Notes: generated from the sequence alone by a model not told the origin. A DNA stretch of 18,753 nucleotides from SHZI01 sp049290495 (GCA_049290495.1 JBATNV010000058.1:1-18753); one strand, 5' to 3'. Shown: positions 1-6,374, counted from the first letter of the stretch. Program-made: numbers and translations.

Positions 1-125
1 GCGATAACATCAAGATGGTGGTGACGCTGATCAATCCGATCGCGATGGAAGAAGGTCTGCGCTTCGCAATTCGCGAAGGCGGCCGAACTGTCGGCGCCGG
101 CGTGGTCGCGAAAATTTTGAAGTAA
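1..125 (+). CDS. tuf: Elongation factor Tu, C-terminal end (5' truncated by window)
   Basis: The reading frame that starts at base 3 gives 40 residues and a TAA stop at 123-125. The visible part is the end of domain 3 of EF-Tu, the GTPase that delivers aminoacyl-tRNA to the ribosomal A site. The segments VVTLINPIAM and GLRFAIREGGRTVGAGVVAK are nearly identical to the E. coli EF-Tu C-terminus. The GTPase domain lies off the window to the left. rpsJ starts 29 bases downstream, so tuf and rpsJ are probably on one transcript. Confidence 0.97.
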   Translation, partial: DNIKMVVTLINPIAMEEGLRFAIREGGRTVGAGVVAKILK

Positions 126-154
126 GAAAGTCAAAAGCAAAGGTAGTAAAGAAA

Positions 155-469
155 ATGGCCAAGAGTCAGAACATCAGGATCCGGTTGAAGGCGTTTGATC
201 ATCGCCTGCTCGATACGTCGGCACGCGAGATCGTCGAAACCGCCAAGCGCACTGGTGCCCAGGTTCACGGCCCGGTTCCCCTGCCCAGCCGGATCGAGCG
301 GTTTACCGTTCTGACCTCGCCGCACGTTGACAAGGACGCCCGCGACCAGTACGAAATCCGGACTCACAAGCGGCTCATGGACATCGTCGAGCCGACCGAC
401 AAAACCGTAGACGCGCTGATGAAGCTCGAACTGCCGGCCGGGGTCGACGTGCAGATCAAGCTTAACTAG
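155..469 (+). CDS. rpsJ: 30S ribosomal protein S10 (NusE)
   Basis: This 104-residue protein matches S10 over its whole length (E. coli S10 has 103). Diagnostic stretches are IRIRLKAFDHRLLD, EIVETAKRTGAQVHGP and SPHVDKDARDQYEIRTHKR. S10 sits in the 30S head near the A site. As NusE it also pairs with NusB in transcription antitermination and with NusG to link transcription to translation. The ATG at 155 is preceded by AAAGG about 12 bases upstream. The 29-base gap after tuf leaves no room for the S10 leader that E. coli carries upstream of rpsJ. A 303-base gap follows the stop, so rpsJ looks split from the rest of the S10 operon. Confidence 0.98.
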   Translation: MAKSQNIRIRLKAFDHRLLDTSAREIVETAKRTGAQVHGPVPLPSRIERFTVLTSPHVDKDARDQYEIRTHKRLMDIVEPTDKTVDALMKLELPAGVDVQIKLN

Positions 470-475
470 CAAGAA

Positions 476-503
476 TTGAACTCGGCCGGAAGACTGTTAT
501 ACT
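476..503 (+). promoter_or_regulatory. Putative sigma70 promoter with extended -10, driving rplC and downstream genes
   Basis: The -35 hexamer is TTGAAC at 476-481. A 16-base spacer follows, then the -10 hexamer TATACT at 498-503. The -10 is preceded by TGT at 495-497, an extended -10 motif. The -10 matches the consensus at 5 of 6 positions and the -35 at 4 of 6. It begins seven bases after the rpsJ stop and predicts transcription starting near 510. The sequence match is direct; activity is inferred. Confidence 0.6.
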
Positions 504-509
504 AACCGG

Positions 510-772
510 CTACGCGGTGGGTGCCGACAGGTTCCCTGCGGCGCAAAAAGCGTCGGTGGTAGCTGGTCCGGAAGCGGGTTTGGCCACCTAAAAGCAAGGC
601 TGAAAAGACTGCGGTGGCCCCGAACGGGCCGCATAACAAATTGTTGAATCCGCCGTAAGGCGCGGGTTCGGGTCTCCGATGGAACGGCTGCAATCGCCAG
701 TAGATGGTGGGCAGCTGCTTCAGCTCAGGATTCCCGAGCCAGCAGCCGGCAAGGCGACCAAGGTATAGCGAG
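510..772 (+). promoter_or_regulatory. Structured 5' leader of the rplC transcript, candidate autoregulatory element
   Basis: This gene-free stretch of about 260 bases between the putative promoter and rplC has several clear stems. GGTGG 555-559 pairs with CCACC 584-588. GGCCC 616-620 pairs with GGGCC 626-630. CGCC 651-654 pairs with GGCG 659-662 across a GTAA (GNRA-type) loop. AGCTG 713-717 pairs with CAGCT 721-725. CCCGAAC 619-625 is also exactly complementary to GTTCGGG 666-672, so the second hairpin has a mutually exclusive alternative. In E. coli the S10 leader lies upstream of rpsJ and is bound by L4. Here L4 (rplD) is the second gene after this leader, so an L4-responsive role is plausible but inferred. 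I see no convincing coding frame in it. Confidence 0.5.
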
Positions 773-1429
773 ATGGCCATCTGTCTGGTAGGGCGAAAGC
801 GCGGAATGACGCGAATCTTCACTGAAGATGGCGCTTCTGTGCCTGTAACCGTCATTGAGGCGTTGCCGAACCGCGTTACGCGGGTCAAGTCGGCAGAGTC
901 AGACGGCTATTCCGCAATCAAGATTACTACGGGCTCGGTCAAGCTCAGCCGTATCAGCAAGACGCTGGCGGGCGAGTATGCCAAGGCTGGCGTAGAGCCG
1001 GGCGAGGGCATGTGGGAGTTCCGGGTCAGCGAGGAAGAGGCTGGCGCCCACCTCCAGGGGTCGCAGATCACTGTCGAGGCGTTCACTGCCGGGCAGTTGG
1101 TTGATATCCGCGGTACCACGATCGGTAAGGGATATGCCGGCACCATCAAGCGCCATCATTTTGCCGGTCAGGACGCCACTCACGGTAACTCGGTTTCGCA
1201 CCGCGTACCGGGCTCTATTGGTCAGCGCCAGACACCCGGCCGTGTATTCAAGGGCAAGCGGATGTCGGGCCATCTGGGCAATGTCGGACGCAGCATAATG
1301 AATCTGGCCGTTGTACGGGTTGACGCCGAGCGGAACCTGTTGCTGGTCAAGGGTGCTGTACCAGGGCACGCGGGTTCTCACGTGGTGGTCAAGCCCGCCG
1401 CGAAGATTCGCCGCAAGAAGAAGGGCTGA
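773..1429 (+). CDS. rplC: 50S ribosomal protein L3
   Basis: This 218-residue protein binds 23S rRNA early in 50S assembly, and its long loop reaches the peptidyl transferase centre. The N-terminus GRKRGMTRIFTEDG, the central GQDATHGNSVSHRVPGSIGQ and the C-terminal RVDAERNLLLVKGAVPG are hallmarks of L3. Gln153 in GQRQTPGR corresponds to the glutamine methylated by PrmB in E. coli. The ATG at 773 gives the family N-terminus; AAGG at 760-763 is a modest ribosome binding site. An in-frame ATG at 704 would add 23 residues with no resemblance to L3, so I rejected it. The start codon lies inside the palindrome AGATGGCCATCT (771-782). rplD follows after 8 bases. Confidence 0.97.
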   Translation: MAICLVGRKRGMTRIFTEDGASVPVTVIEALPNRVTRVKSAESDGYSAIKITTGSVKLSRISKTLAGEYAKAGVEPGEGMWEFRVSEEEAGAHLQGSQITVEAFTAGQLVDIRGTTIGKGYAGTIKRHHFAGQDATHGNSVSHRVPGSIGQRQTPGRVFKGKRMSGHLGNVGRSIMNLAVVRVDAERNLLLVKGAVPGHAGSHVVVKPAAKIRRKKKG

Positions 1430-1437
1430 GGACAGAG

Positions 1438-2040
1438 ATGAAGCTCGCAATGCATGGCGGCGGCAGCCTTGAAGTGTCTGACGACACTTTTGGCGCCAAA
1501 TTCAACGAAGCGCTGATCCATCAGGTCATCACTGCTTATATGGCGGGTGGCCGGGCCGGTACGAAAGCGCAAAAGACCCGCGCTGAAGTCCGCGGCGGTG
1601 GTCGCAAACCATTCAAGCAGAAGGGTACCGGTCGTGCTCGCGCCGGTACCACCCGTGGTCCGATCTGGGTCGGCGGTGGCCGGGCTTTTGCCGCGAAGCC
1701 ACGCGACTACAGCCAGAAGGTCAACCGGAAGATGTACCAGGCCGCAATGCGGTCAGTCTTTTCCGAGTTGGTGCGGCAGGAGCGTCTCATCCTTGTCGAC
1801 GATATCGAGCTGGCCCGGCCAAAGACGCGTGATCTCGTTGCCTTGCTGAAGGGCTTGAATCTGGATCGCGTGCTGATACTCGTCGATGAGTGCAAGGATA
1901 ATCTGCGCTTGTCCGCTCAAAACCTGCACTGGGTTGATGTCGTCGATGTGCACAGCCTTAACCCGCTGGCTCTCGTTCGCTTTGAGAAAGTGCTGGCGAC
2001 TGCTGCTGCAGTCAAGGCTGTCGGGGAGCGTCTGTCATGA
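1438..2040 (+). CDS. rplD: 50S ribosomal protein L4
   Basis: This 200-residue protein (E. coli 201) has a globular domain and an extended loop at roughly residues 43-98 that lines the nascent peptide tunnel. The loop carries the conserved KTRAEVRGGGRKPFKQKGTG and RDYSQKVNRKMYQAA. In E. coli, L4 is also the repressor of the S10 operon, acting on transcription and translation of the leader. That makes the leader at 510-772 its most likely target here, which is an inference. GAGGA lies just before the ATG at 1438. The TGA overlaps the rplW ATG in the four bases 2037-2040, so translation of the two is probably coupled. Confidence 0.97.
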   Translation: MKLAMHGGGSLEVSDDTFGAKFNEALIHQVITAYMAGGRAGTKAQKTRAEVRGGGRKPFKQKGTGRARAGTTRGPIWVGGGRAFAAKPRDYSQKVNRKMYQAAMRSVFSELVRQERLILVDDIELARPKTRDLVALLKGLNLDRVLILVDECKDNLRLSAQNLHWVDVVDVHSLNPLALVRFEKVLATAAAVKAVGERLS

Positions 2041-2345
2041 CGGTCAATCTCGCCAATGAAAAGCTGATGTCGGTTCTGGTCGGGCCGCATCTTTCCGAAA
2101 AGAGCAGCCGTGTGGCCGAACGCGTCAGGCAGTTTGTGTTCAAGGTGCGTCGCGATGCCGACAAGAACCAGATCAAGCGCGCGGTTGAGCTGATGTTCGA
2201 TGTCAAGGTTACTGCCGTGCAGGTTGTGCACGTAGCCGGCAAGGTCAGGCGTCTCGGGCGCAGCGTCGGCCGTCGGCAGGACTGGAAGAAAGCCTATGTA
2301 ACCCTGGCCGAGGGCCAGGATATCGACTTCCACGGGAACCCCTGA
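2037..2345 (+). CDS. rplW: 50S ribosomal protein L23
   Basis: This 102-residue protein (E. coli 100) has the L23 signatures GPHLSEKSSR near the N-terminus and GRSVGRRQDWKKAYVTLAEG near the C-terminus. L23 sits at the exit of the polypeptide tunnel and is the docking point for trigger factor and SRP. The ATG overlaps the rplD stop as ATGA. A 47-48 base gap with no notable structure separates it from rplB. Confidence 0.97.
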   Translation: MTVNLANEKLMSVLVGPHLSEKSSRVAERVRQFVFKVRRDADKNQIKRAVELMFDVKVTAVQVVHVAGKVRRLGRSVGRRQDWKKAYVTLAEGQDIDFHGNP

Positions 2346-2393
2346 CAGGTTCCGGACTAACGACGTTCGAGCAAGAGACCCTAGAGCTAAACC

Positions 2394-3221
2394 ATGGCAC
2401 TCCAGCAAACAAAACCAACTTCCCCTGGGCGTCGTTTCGTCGTCAAGGTGACGACTCCGGGCCTGCACAAAGGCAAGCCGCATGCACCGCTCGTCGTGCA
2501 GATCGGTCGCTCTACTGGTCGTAATGCTCACGGCCGGATAACGACACGGCACAAGGGCGGTGGCCACAAGCGTCTCTACCGGATTATCGATTTCCAGCGC
2601 GACAAGGATGGAATTTCGGCGAAGGTTGAGCATATTGAATACGATCCGAACCGCAGCGCGCATATCGCCCTGCTGCTGTATGCGGATGGCGAGCGTCGCT
2701 ACATTATCGCGCCCAAGGGGCTTGTCGCCGGTGACAGCGTGGTTTCGGGGCGCGATTCGCCAATCAAGCCAGGCAATGCGATGCCGTTGCGGAATATTCC
2801 GGTCGGTACGCTGGTGCACGCCATGGAGCTCAAGCCAGGCAAAGGTGCGCAGCTCGCTCGTGCTGCAGGTACGGGTATCCAGATCGTTGCCCGCGAAGGT
2901 ACTTATGCAACGGTTCGCTTGCGTTCGGGCGAGATGCGCAAGGTGCACGTTGAATGCCGCGCGACGATCGGTGAGGTTGGCCGCGAGGAACACAACCTGC
3001 GCAAGTTCGGCAAGGCCGGAGCGAAGCGTTGGCGTGGTATCCGCCCGACCGTTCGCGGCGTTGTCATGAATCCGGTTGATCACCCGCACGGTGGCGGCGA
3101 AGGCAAGACCTCAGGTGGCCGTCATCCGGTTACGCCATGGGGCATTAAGACCAAGGGCTACAAGACCCGGCGCAACAAGCGAACTGCCGGAATGATCGTG
3201 CGTCGGCGCGACAAGAAGTAA
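2394..3221 (+). CDS. rplB: 50S ribosomal protein L2
   Basis: This 275-residue protein is a primary 23S rRNA binder needed for subunit association and peptidyl transfer. The conserved GRITTRHKGGGHKRLYR segment lies near residue 47. The C-terminal MNPVDHPHGGGEG contains His230, the equivalent of E. coli His229. TPWGIKTKGYKTRRNKRT closes the protein. Length and ends match the family (E. coli 273). The ribosome binding site before the ATG at 2394 is poor, as for some neighbours. Confidence 0.98.
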   Translation: MALQQTKPTSPGRRFVVKVTTPGLHKGKPHAPLVVQIGRSTGRNAHGRITTRHKGGGHKRLYRIIDFQRDKDGISAKVEHIEYDPNRSAHIALLLYADGERRYIIAPKGLVAGDSVVSGRDSPIKPGNAMPLRNIPVGTLVHAMELKPGKGAQLARAAGTGIQIVAREGTYATVRLRSGEMRKVHVECRATIGEVGREEHNLRKFGKAGAKRWRGIRPTVRGVVMNPVDHPHGGGEGKTSGGRHPVTPWGIKTKGYKTRRNKRTAGMIVRRRDKK

Positions 3222-3249
3222 CGACAGTTACCGTCAAAGGATTTGAATC

Positions 3250-3531
3250 GTGGCACGTTCCGTAAAAAAGGGGCCGTTTATCGATCTGCATCTGGCCAAC
3301 AAGGTCAGGGCGGCGGTCGGCGCCAACAATCGTCGGCCAATCAAGACCTGGTCGAGGCGTTCGACGATCCTGCCGGAAATGGTGGGTCTTACGATTGCCA
3401 TTCATAACGGTCGCGATCACATCCCGGTTCTGATCACCGAGAACATGGTTGGTCACAAGCTGGGCGAATTCGCGGTAACCCGGACCTTCAAGGGTCACTC
3501 GGGCGACAAGAAGACAAAGGCTGCAGGTTAA
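3250..3531 (+). CDS. rpsS: 30S ribosomal protein S19
   Basis: This 93-residue protein of the 30S head contacts S13 and takes part in the intersubunit bridge to the 50S. It begins at a GTG (3250), which gives the standard N-terminus MARSVKKGPFIDLHL. Other markers are TWSRRSTILPEM and MVGHKLGEFAVTRTF. An AAGG with A-rich flank lies about 10 bases upstream of the GTG. The 28-base gap after rplB and 10-base gap to rplV fit a single operon. Confidence 0.97.
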   Translation: MARSVKKGPFIDLHLANKVRAAVGANNRRPIKTWSRRSTILPEMVGLTIAIHNGRDHIPVLITENMVGHKLGEFAVTRTFKGHSGDKKTKAAG

Positions 3532-3541
3532 GGATCCGGAT

Positions 3542-3874
3542 ATGCAGGTTTCAGCCACATTGAAGTACGCGCGCATCTCGCCGCAGAAATGCCGGCTGGT
3601 TGCCGACGCCATTCGCGGCAAGTCGGTCGCTGGTGCCAAGCAGATCCTGGAGTTGATGCCCAAGAAGGGCGCTCTTCTGCTGAAGAAGGTGCTCGATTCG
3701 GCTATCGCCAATGCAGAACATAACAATGCGGCAGATATCGACGAGTTGAGGATATCTACCGTCTTCGTGAATGAAGCGCCGCGACTGCGTCGGTTTCGCG
3801 CTTCTGCGAAGGGTCGGGCTTCGCCTCGCCAGAAGCGCAGCAGTCATATCACCATACAAGTCGCGGACGAATAG
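3542..3874 (+). CDS. rplV: 50S ribosomal protein L22
   Basis: This 110-residue protein is exactly as long as E. coli L22. It opens with LKYARISPQKCRLVADAIRG. The beta-hairpin at about residues 79-100 (APRLRRFRASAKGRASPRQK) reaches into the exit tunnel, where changes in L22 affect macrolide sensitivity in other bacteria. The end SSHITIQVADE is typical. AAGGA overlapping the rpsS stop serves as ribosome binding site. rpsC begins 4 bases after the stop. Confidence 0.97.
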   Translation: MQVSATLKYARISPQKCRLVADAIRGKSVAGAKQILELMPKKGALLLKKVLDSAIANAEHNNAADIDELRISTVFVNEAPRLRRFRASAKGRASPRQKRSSHITIQVADE

Positions 3875-3878
3875 CAGC

Positions 3879-4571
3879 ATGGGACAAAAGGTCAATCCGA
3901 TCGGGATTCGGCTCGGTATCACGCGGGACTGGTCGTCCAAGTGGTATGCCGACCAGCGCACGTTCCCGCATTACATTGCGATGGATTACAAGATCCGTGA
4001 GTTTTTGAAGAAGAAGCTCAAGGAAGCGTCGGTCAGCAAGATCCTGATCGAGCGACCGGCACGCAAGGCGCACATCACGATTCATACTGCGCGGCCTGGT
4101 GTAGTGATCGGAAAGAAGGGCGAGGACATCGAGAGTCTGCGGGCTCAGGTAGCCAAGTTGCTGAAAATGTCGGTCAACGACGTGCGGATCAACATTGCGG
4201 AAATCCGCAAGCCGGAACTCGATGCAAAGCTGGTTGCTGAAGGAATTGCGCAGCAGCTTGAGCGGCGAGTGATGTTCCGCCGGGCCATGAAGCGCTCTGT
4301 GCAGAACACAATGCGCCTCGGTGCGCTAGGCATCAAGGTGCAGGTTTCCGGCCGCCTGAATGGTGGCGAAATTGCACGAACCGAGTGGACGCGCGAAGGC
4401 AGGGTGCCACTGCATACCTTCCGCGCTGATATCGATTACGCATTGGCAGAAGCGATGACAACTTATGGTGTCATCGGTGTAAAGGTCTGGATTTTCCGTG
4501 GCGAAGTATTCGATCACCGCCAGGAAGTCGCCACCGAAGAAGCGGCAGCTCCGGCTGCGGCGGCGCGTTAA
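3879..4571 (+). CDS. rpsC: 30S ribosomal protein S3
   Basis: This 230-residue protein (E. coli 233) lies at the mRNA entry site and has helicase-assisting activity together with S4 and S5. It starts MGQKVNPIGIRLGITRDW. The KH domain carries its GxxG loop as GKKG at residues 78-81, within RPGVVIGKKGEDIE. The C-terminal domain has SGRLNGGEIARTEW and FRADIDYALAEA. The protein ends in an Ala-rich tail. The frame is open upstream of 3879 inside rplV, but only the ATG at 3879 gives the family N-terminus. Confidence 0.97.
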   Translation: MGQKVNPIGIRLGITRDWSSKWYADQRTFPHYIAMDYKIREFLKKKLKEASVSKILIERPARKAHITIHTARPGVVIGKKGEDIESLRAQVAKLLKMSVNDVRINIAEIRKPELDAKLVAEGIAQQLERRVMFRRAMKRSVQNTMRLGALGIKVQVSGRLNGGEIARTEWTREGRVPLHTFRADIDYALAEAMTTYGVIGVKVWIFRGEVFDHRQEVATEEAAAPAAAAR

Positions 4572-4585
4572 GGAATTGACGAGAA

Positions 4586-4999
4586 ATGTTGCAGCCAAAA
4601 CGCACCAAGTTCAGAAAGCAGTTCAAGGGTCGTAACCGTGGGCTCGCACAGCGCGGCAATACCGTCGCTTTTGGCGAGTACGGGCTGAAAGCTACGGACC
4701 GCTGCCGGCTCACTGCTCGCCAGATTGAGGCGGCACGCCGGGCGATGACCCGCTATGTAAAGCGCGGTGGCAAGGTATGGATCCGGATTTTTCCGGACAA
4801 GCCGATCACTGCCAAGCCGCTGGAAGTCCGACAGGGTAGCGGTAAGGGTAACGTCGAGTTCTGGGTGGCTCAGGTGCAGCCCGGTACTGTGCTTTATGAG
4901 ATGGAAGGTGTAACCGAGGCGATCGCCCGCGAAGCATTCCGTCTGGCGGCGTCAAAGCTGCCAGTAGCGACCACGTTTGTCAGCCGGCACGTCGTTTAG
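4586..4999 (+). CDS. rplP: 50S ribosomal protein L16
   Basis: This 137-residue protein (E. coli 136) binds near the A-site tRNA elbow and the central protuberance and joins late in assembly. It begins MLQPKRTKFRKQFKGRNRGL and contains LTARQIEAARRAMTR and RIFPDKPITAKP. Arg82 in VRQGSGKGNVEFW aligns with the arginine that YcfD/RoxA hydroxylates in E. coli; whether that happens here is unknown. It sits 14 bases after rpsC and 26 bases before rpmC. Confidence 0.97.
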   Translation: MLQPKRTKFRKQFKGRNRGLAQRGNTVAFGEYGLKATDRCRLTARQIEAARRAMTRYVKRGGKVWIRIFPDKPITAKPLEVRQGSGKGNVEFWVAQVQPGTVLYEMEGVTEAIAREAFRLAASKLPVATTFVSRHVV

Positions 5000-5025
5000 A
5001 CGTCCGGTATTTGAGGATCCAGGCG

Positions 5026-5238
5026 ATGAAGCTGACTGAACTGCGCAAGAAGACTGAGACCCAGCTGGGCGAGGAGCTGCTTGGCCTGCGCAAGGAGCAG
5101 TTCAACCTGCGTATGCAGCGTGCAACCGGTCAGTTGAGCAAGCCGGACCAGTTCGCCAAGGTGCGGAAAAACATAGCACGGATAAAGACACTGATGACCG
5201 AGCAGAGCAACAAGACCAAGACCGGCGGTGCGGCATGA
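5026..5238 (+). CDS. rpmC: 50S ribosomal protein L29
   Basis: This 70-residue, mostly helical protein sits near the tunnel exit next to L23. The markers are MKLTELRKKT and EQFNLRMQRATGQLSKPD. I chose ATG 5026 over the in-frame TTG at 5011. GAGG at 5013-5016 lies about 9 bases before the ATG and would fall inside the longer version, and the ATG gives the family N-terminus. Compared with E. coli (63) the C-terminal tail is a few residues longer. The stop overlaps the rpsQ ATG as ATGA (5235-5238). Confidence 0.95.
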   Translation: MKLTELRKKTETQLGEELLGLRKEQFNLRMQRATGQLSKPDQFAKVRKNIARIKTLMTEQSNKTKTGGAA

Positions 5239-5525
5239 GCGATAGCGTAAGCAATCAGGCGCCTGATACCGCTGCGCGGATCCGGACGCTGACCGGTACG
5301 GTGGTCAGCAACAGCATGCAGAAGACCATTGCCGTTGTCGTGGAGCGACTGGTCAAGCACCCGCAGTACAGCAAGTATGTTCGCCGCACCACGAAGTTGC
5401 TGGCGCACGATGAGGGCAACACTTCCCAGAAAGGGGATGTGGTTTCCATTAGCGAGTGCCGTCCTTATTCGAAGCGTAAGGCCTGGCGGCTCGTAGAAGT
5501 TATCAAGCGGGCACAGGTGGAGTAG
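5235..5525 (+). CDS. rpsQ: 30S ribosomal protein S17
   Basis: This 96-residue protein is an OB-fold primary binder of the 16S 5' domain. The family core runs from about residue 16 (IRTLTGTVVSNSMQKTI) through VKHPQYSKYVRRTTK to ECRPYSKRKAWRLVE. The first 12 or so residues (MSDSVSNQAPDT) are an extension beyond the 84-residue E. coli protein. The ATGA overlap with rpmC suggests coupled translation and fixes the start. A 70-base gap follows; this is where E. coli places its spc promoter. Confidence 0.96.
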   Translation: MSDSVSNQAPDTAARIRTLTGTVVSNSMQKTIAVVVERLVKHPQYSKYVRRTTKLLAHDEGNTSQKGDVVSISECRPYSKRKAWRLVEVIKRAQVE

Positions 5526-5563
5526 GTCGTTCCGTAGTGGAATAGCCGTCTCACAGCAGAAGC

Positions 5564-5581
5564 CCTAGCAGCGCTGGTTTT
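5564..5581 (+). promoter_or_regulatory. Small hairpin with U tail in the rpsQ-rplN gap
   Basis: CC 5564-5565 and AGC 5567-5569 pair with GCT 5573-5575 and GG 5576-5577, leaving a bulged T and a three-base loop. TTTT at 5578-5581 follows. The form resembles a weak intrinsic terminator or attenuator at the S10/spc junction, but the stem is short and bulged. I could not find a convincing promoter in the 70-base gap. Confidence 0.25.
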
Positions 5582-5595
5582 ATCGGGAATCGATC

Positions 5596-5964
5596 ATGAT
5601 CCAAATGCAGACATACCTTGCGGCCGCCGACAACAGCGGTGCCCGCCAGATGATGTGCATCAAGGTACTTGGTGGTAGCCGTCGTCGTTATGCGTATATC
5701 GGCGATGTCATCAAGGTCAGCATCAAGGACGCGATCCCGCGGGGTCGGGTCAAGAAGGGCGAGGTTTACAACGCCGTCGTGGTGCGCACCCGCAAGGGCG
5801 TACGGCGCCCGGACGGATCGGTGATCCGCTTCGATGGCAATGCGGCTGTATTGTTGAACAACAAGCTGGAGCCGATCGGTACGCGTATTTTCGGGCCAGT
5901 AACCCGCGAACTGCGTAACGAGAACTTTATGAAGATCATTTCTCTGGCACCGGAGGTCCTCTGA
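5596..5964 (+). CDS. rplN: 50S ribosomal protein L14
   Basis: This 122-residue protein has the highly conserved L14 sequence, including MIQMQTYLAAADNSGARQMM, VKKGEVYNAVVVRTRKG and the end FMKIISLAPEVL. It lies on the intersubunit face of the 50S with L19 and is part of an intersubunit bridge. GGGA at 5585-5588 is the likely ribosome binding site. It is the first gene of the spc block. Confidence 0.98.
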   Translation: MIQMQTYLAAADNSGARQMMCIKVLGGSRRRYAYIGDVIKVSIKDAIPRGRVKKGEVYNAVVVRTRKGVRRPDGSVIRFDGNAAVLLNNKLEPIGTRIFGPVTRELRNENFMKIISLAPEVL

Positions 5965-6004
5965 GTATTGCCAGCGTGTGGCGAGATCAGTGGAAGGTAG
6001 AGTA

Positions 6005-6319
6005 GTGAACAGGATCAAGAAAAACGACCAGGTAATCGTCAGCACCGGCCGCGACAAGGGTCGGCGTGGGACCGTTACCAAGGTGGACGGTGACCGGGTC
6101 TGGGTGGAAGGCGCCAATGTCGTGAAGCGGCATCAGAAGCCAAATCCGAGCAAGGGGCTGCAGGGCGGTATCGTCGAGAAAGAGATGTCTCTGCATATCT
6201 CGAACGTGATGCTCTACAACCCGGTGACCAGCAAGGGTGACCGCATCGGCTTCCGTACGCTGGAAGACGGCCGGAAAGTCAGGTACTTCAAGTCGAACAA
6301 AGAGGTCGTGGATGTCTGA
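6005..6319 (+). CDS. rplX: 50S ribosomal protein L24
   Basis: This 104-residue protein (E. coli 104) is one of the two initiators of 50S assembly and has a KOW-type fold. The visible markers are DQVIVSTGRDKGRRGTVTK, VKRHQKPNPSKGLQGGIVEKE and the end KVRYFKSNKEVVDV. I chose the GTG at 6005 because GGAAGG at 5992-5997 sits 7 bases upstream and the product MNRIKKNDQVI aligns with the E. coli start. In-frame GTGs at 5978 and 5990 would add 9 or 5 residues and lack a good binding site. The last codons overlap the start of the minicistron at 6312. Confidence 0.93.
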   Translation: MNRIKKNDQVIVSTGRDKGRRGTVTKVDGDRVWVEGANVVKRHQKPNPSKGLQGGIVEKEMSLHISNVMLYNPVTSKGDRIGFRTLEDGRKVRYFKSNKEVVDV

Positions 6320-6374
6320 TCCGTGTCTGGCCGAGCCAGAACAGCGGGTCAACAGAATCCCAACAAGTTTATGA
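6312..6374 (+). CDS. Putative 20-codon coupling minicistron between rplX and rplE
   Basis: ATG at 6312 opens a 20-residue frame (MSDPCLAEPEQRV...) that ends at TGA 6372-6374. AGAGG at 6301-6305 lies 6 bases before the ATG, a good ribosome binding site. The frame overlaps the last rplX codons, and its stop overlaps the rplE ATG as ATGA (6371-6374). rplE itself has no visible Shine-Dalgarno sequence. The peptide has no recognisable domain. I infer that its role, if real, is to carry ribosomes across the gap so that they restart at rplE. It could be chance, since the frame is short. Confidence 0.35.
   Translation: MSDPCLAEPEQRVNRIPTSL
6317..6351 (+). promoter_or_regulatory. Hairpin in the rplX-rplE junction
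   Basis: The outer stem is TGATCCG 6317-6323 with CGGGTCA 6345-6351, including one G-U pair. An uneven internal loop (TG against ACAG) follows. The upper stem TCTGGC 6326-6331 pairs with GCCAGA 6335-6340 over a CGA loop. In E. coli the S8 repressor binds the spc mRNA at the rplE start, so the position is suggestive. I could not match the internal loop to the S8 core motif of 16S helix 21, so only the position supports that idea. Confidence 0.4.

Noticed and set aside
556..568. Short resemblance of the leader (TAGCTGGT) to a conserved segment of 23S rRNA, suggesting rRNA mimicry
   Set aside because: Only eight bases match from memory and the flanks differ; this is within chance.
704..772. In-frame upstream ATG that would extend L3 by 23 residues
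   Set aside because: The extra residues do not resemble L3 and would cover part of the leader; ATG 773 gives the family N-terminus.
502..888. Open frame on the - strand across the rpsJ-rplC gap (128 codons)
   Set aside because: It runs into the certain rplC gene, its product is unlike any family I know, and the region is better explained as promoter plus structured leader.
1917..3089. Long open frame on the - strand opposite rplD, rplW and rplB (about 390 codons)
   Set aside because: It is antisense to three certain ribosomal protein genes, shows no recognisable family, and reflects the codon bias of the + strand genes.
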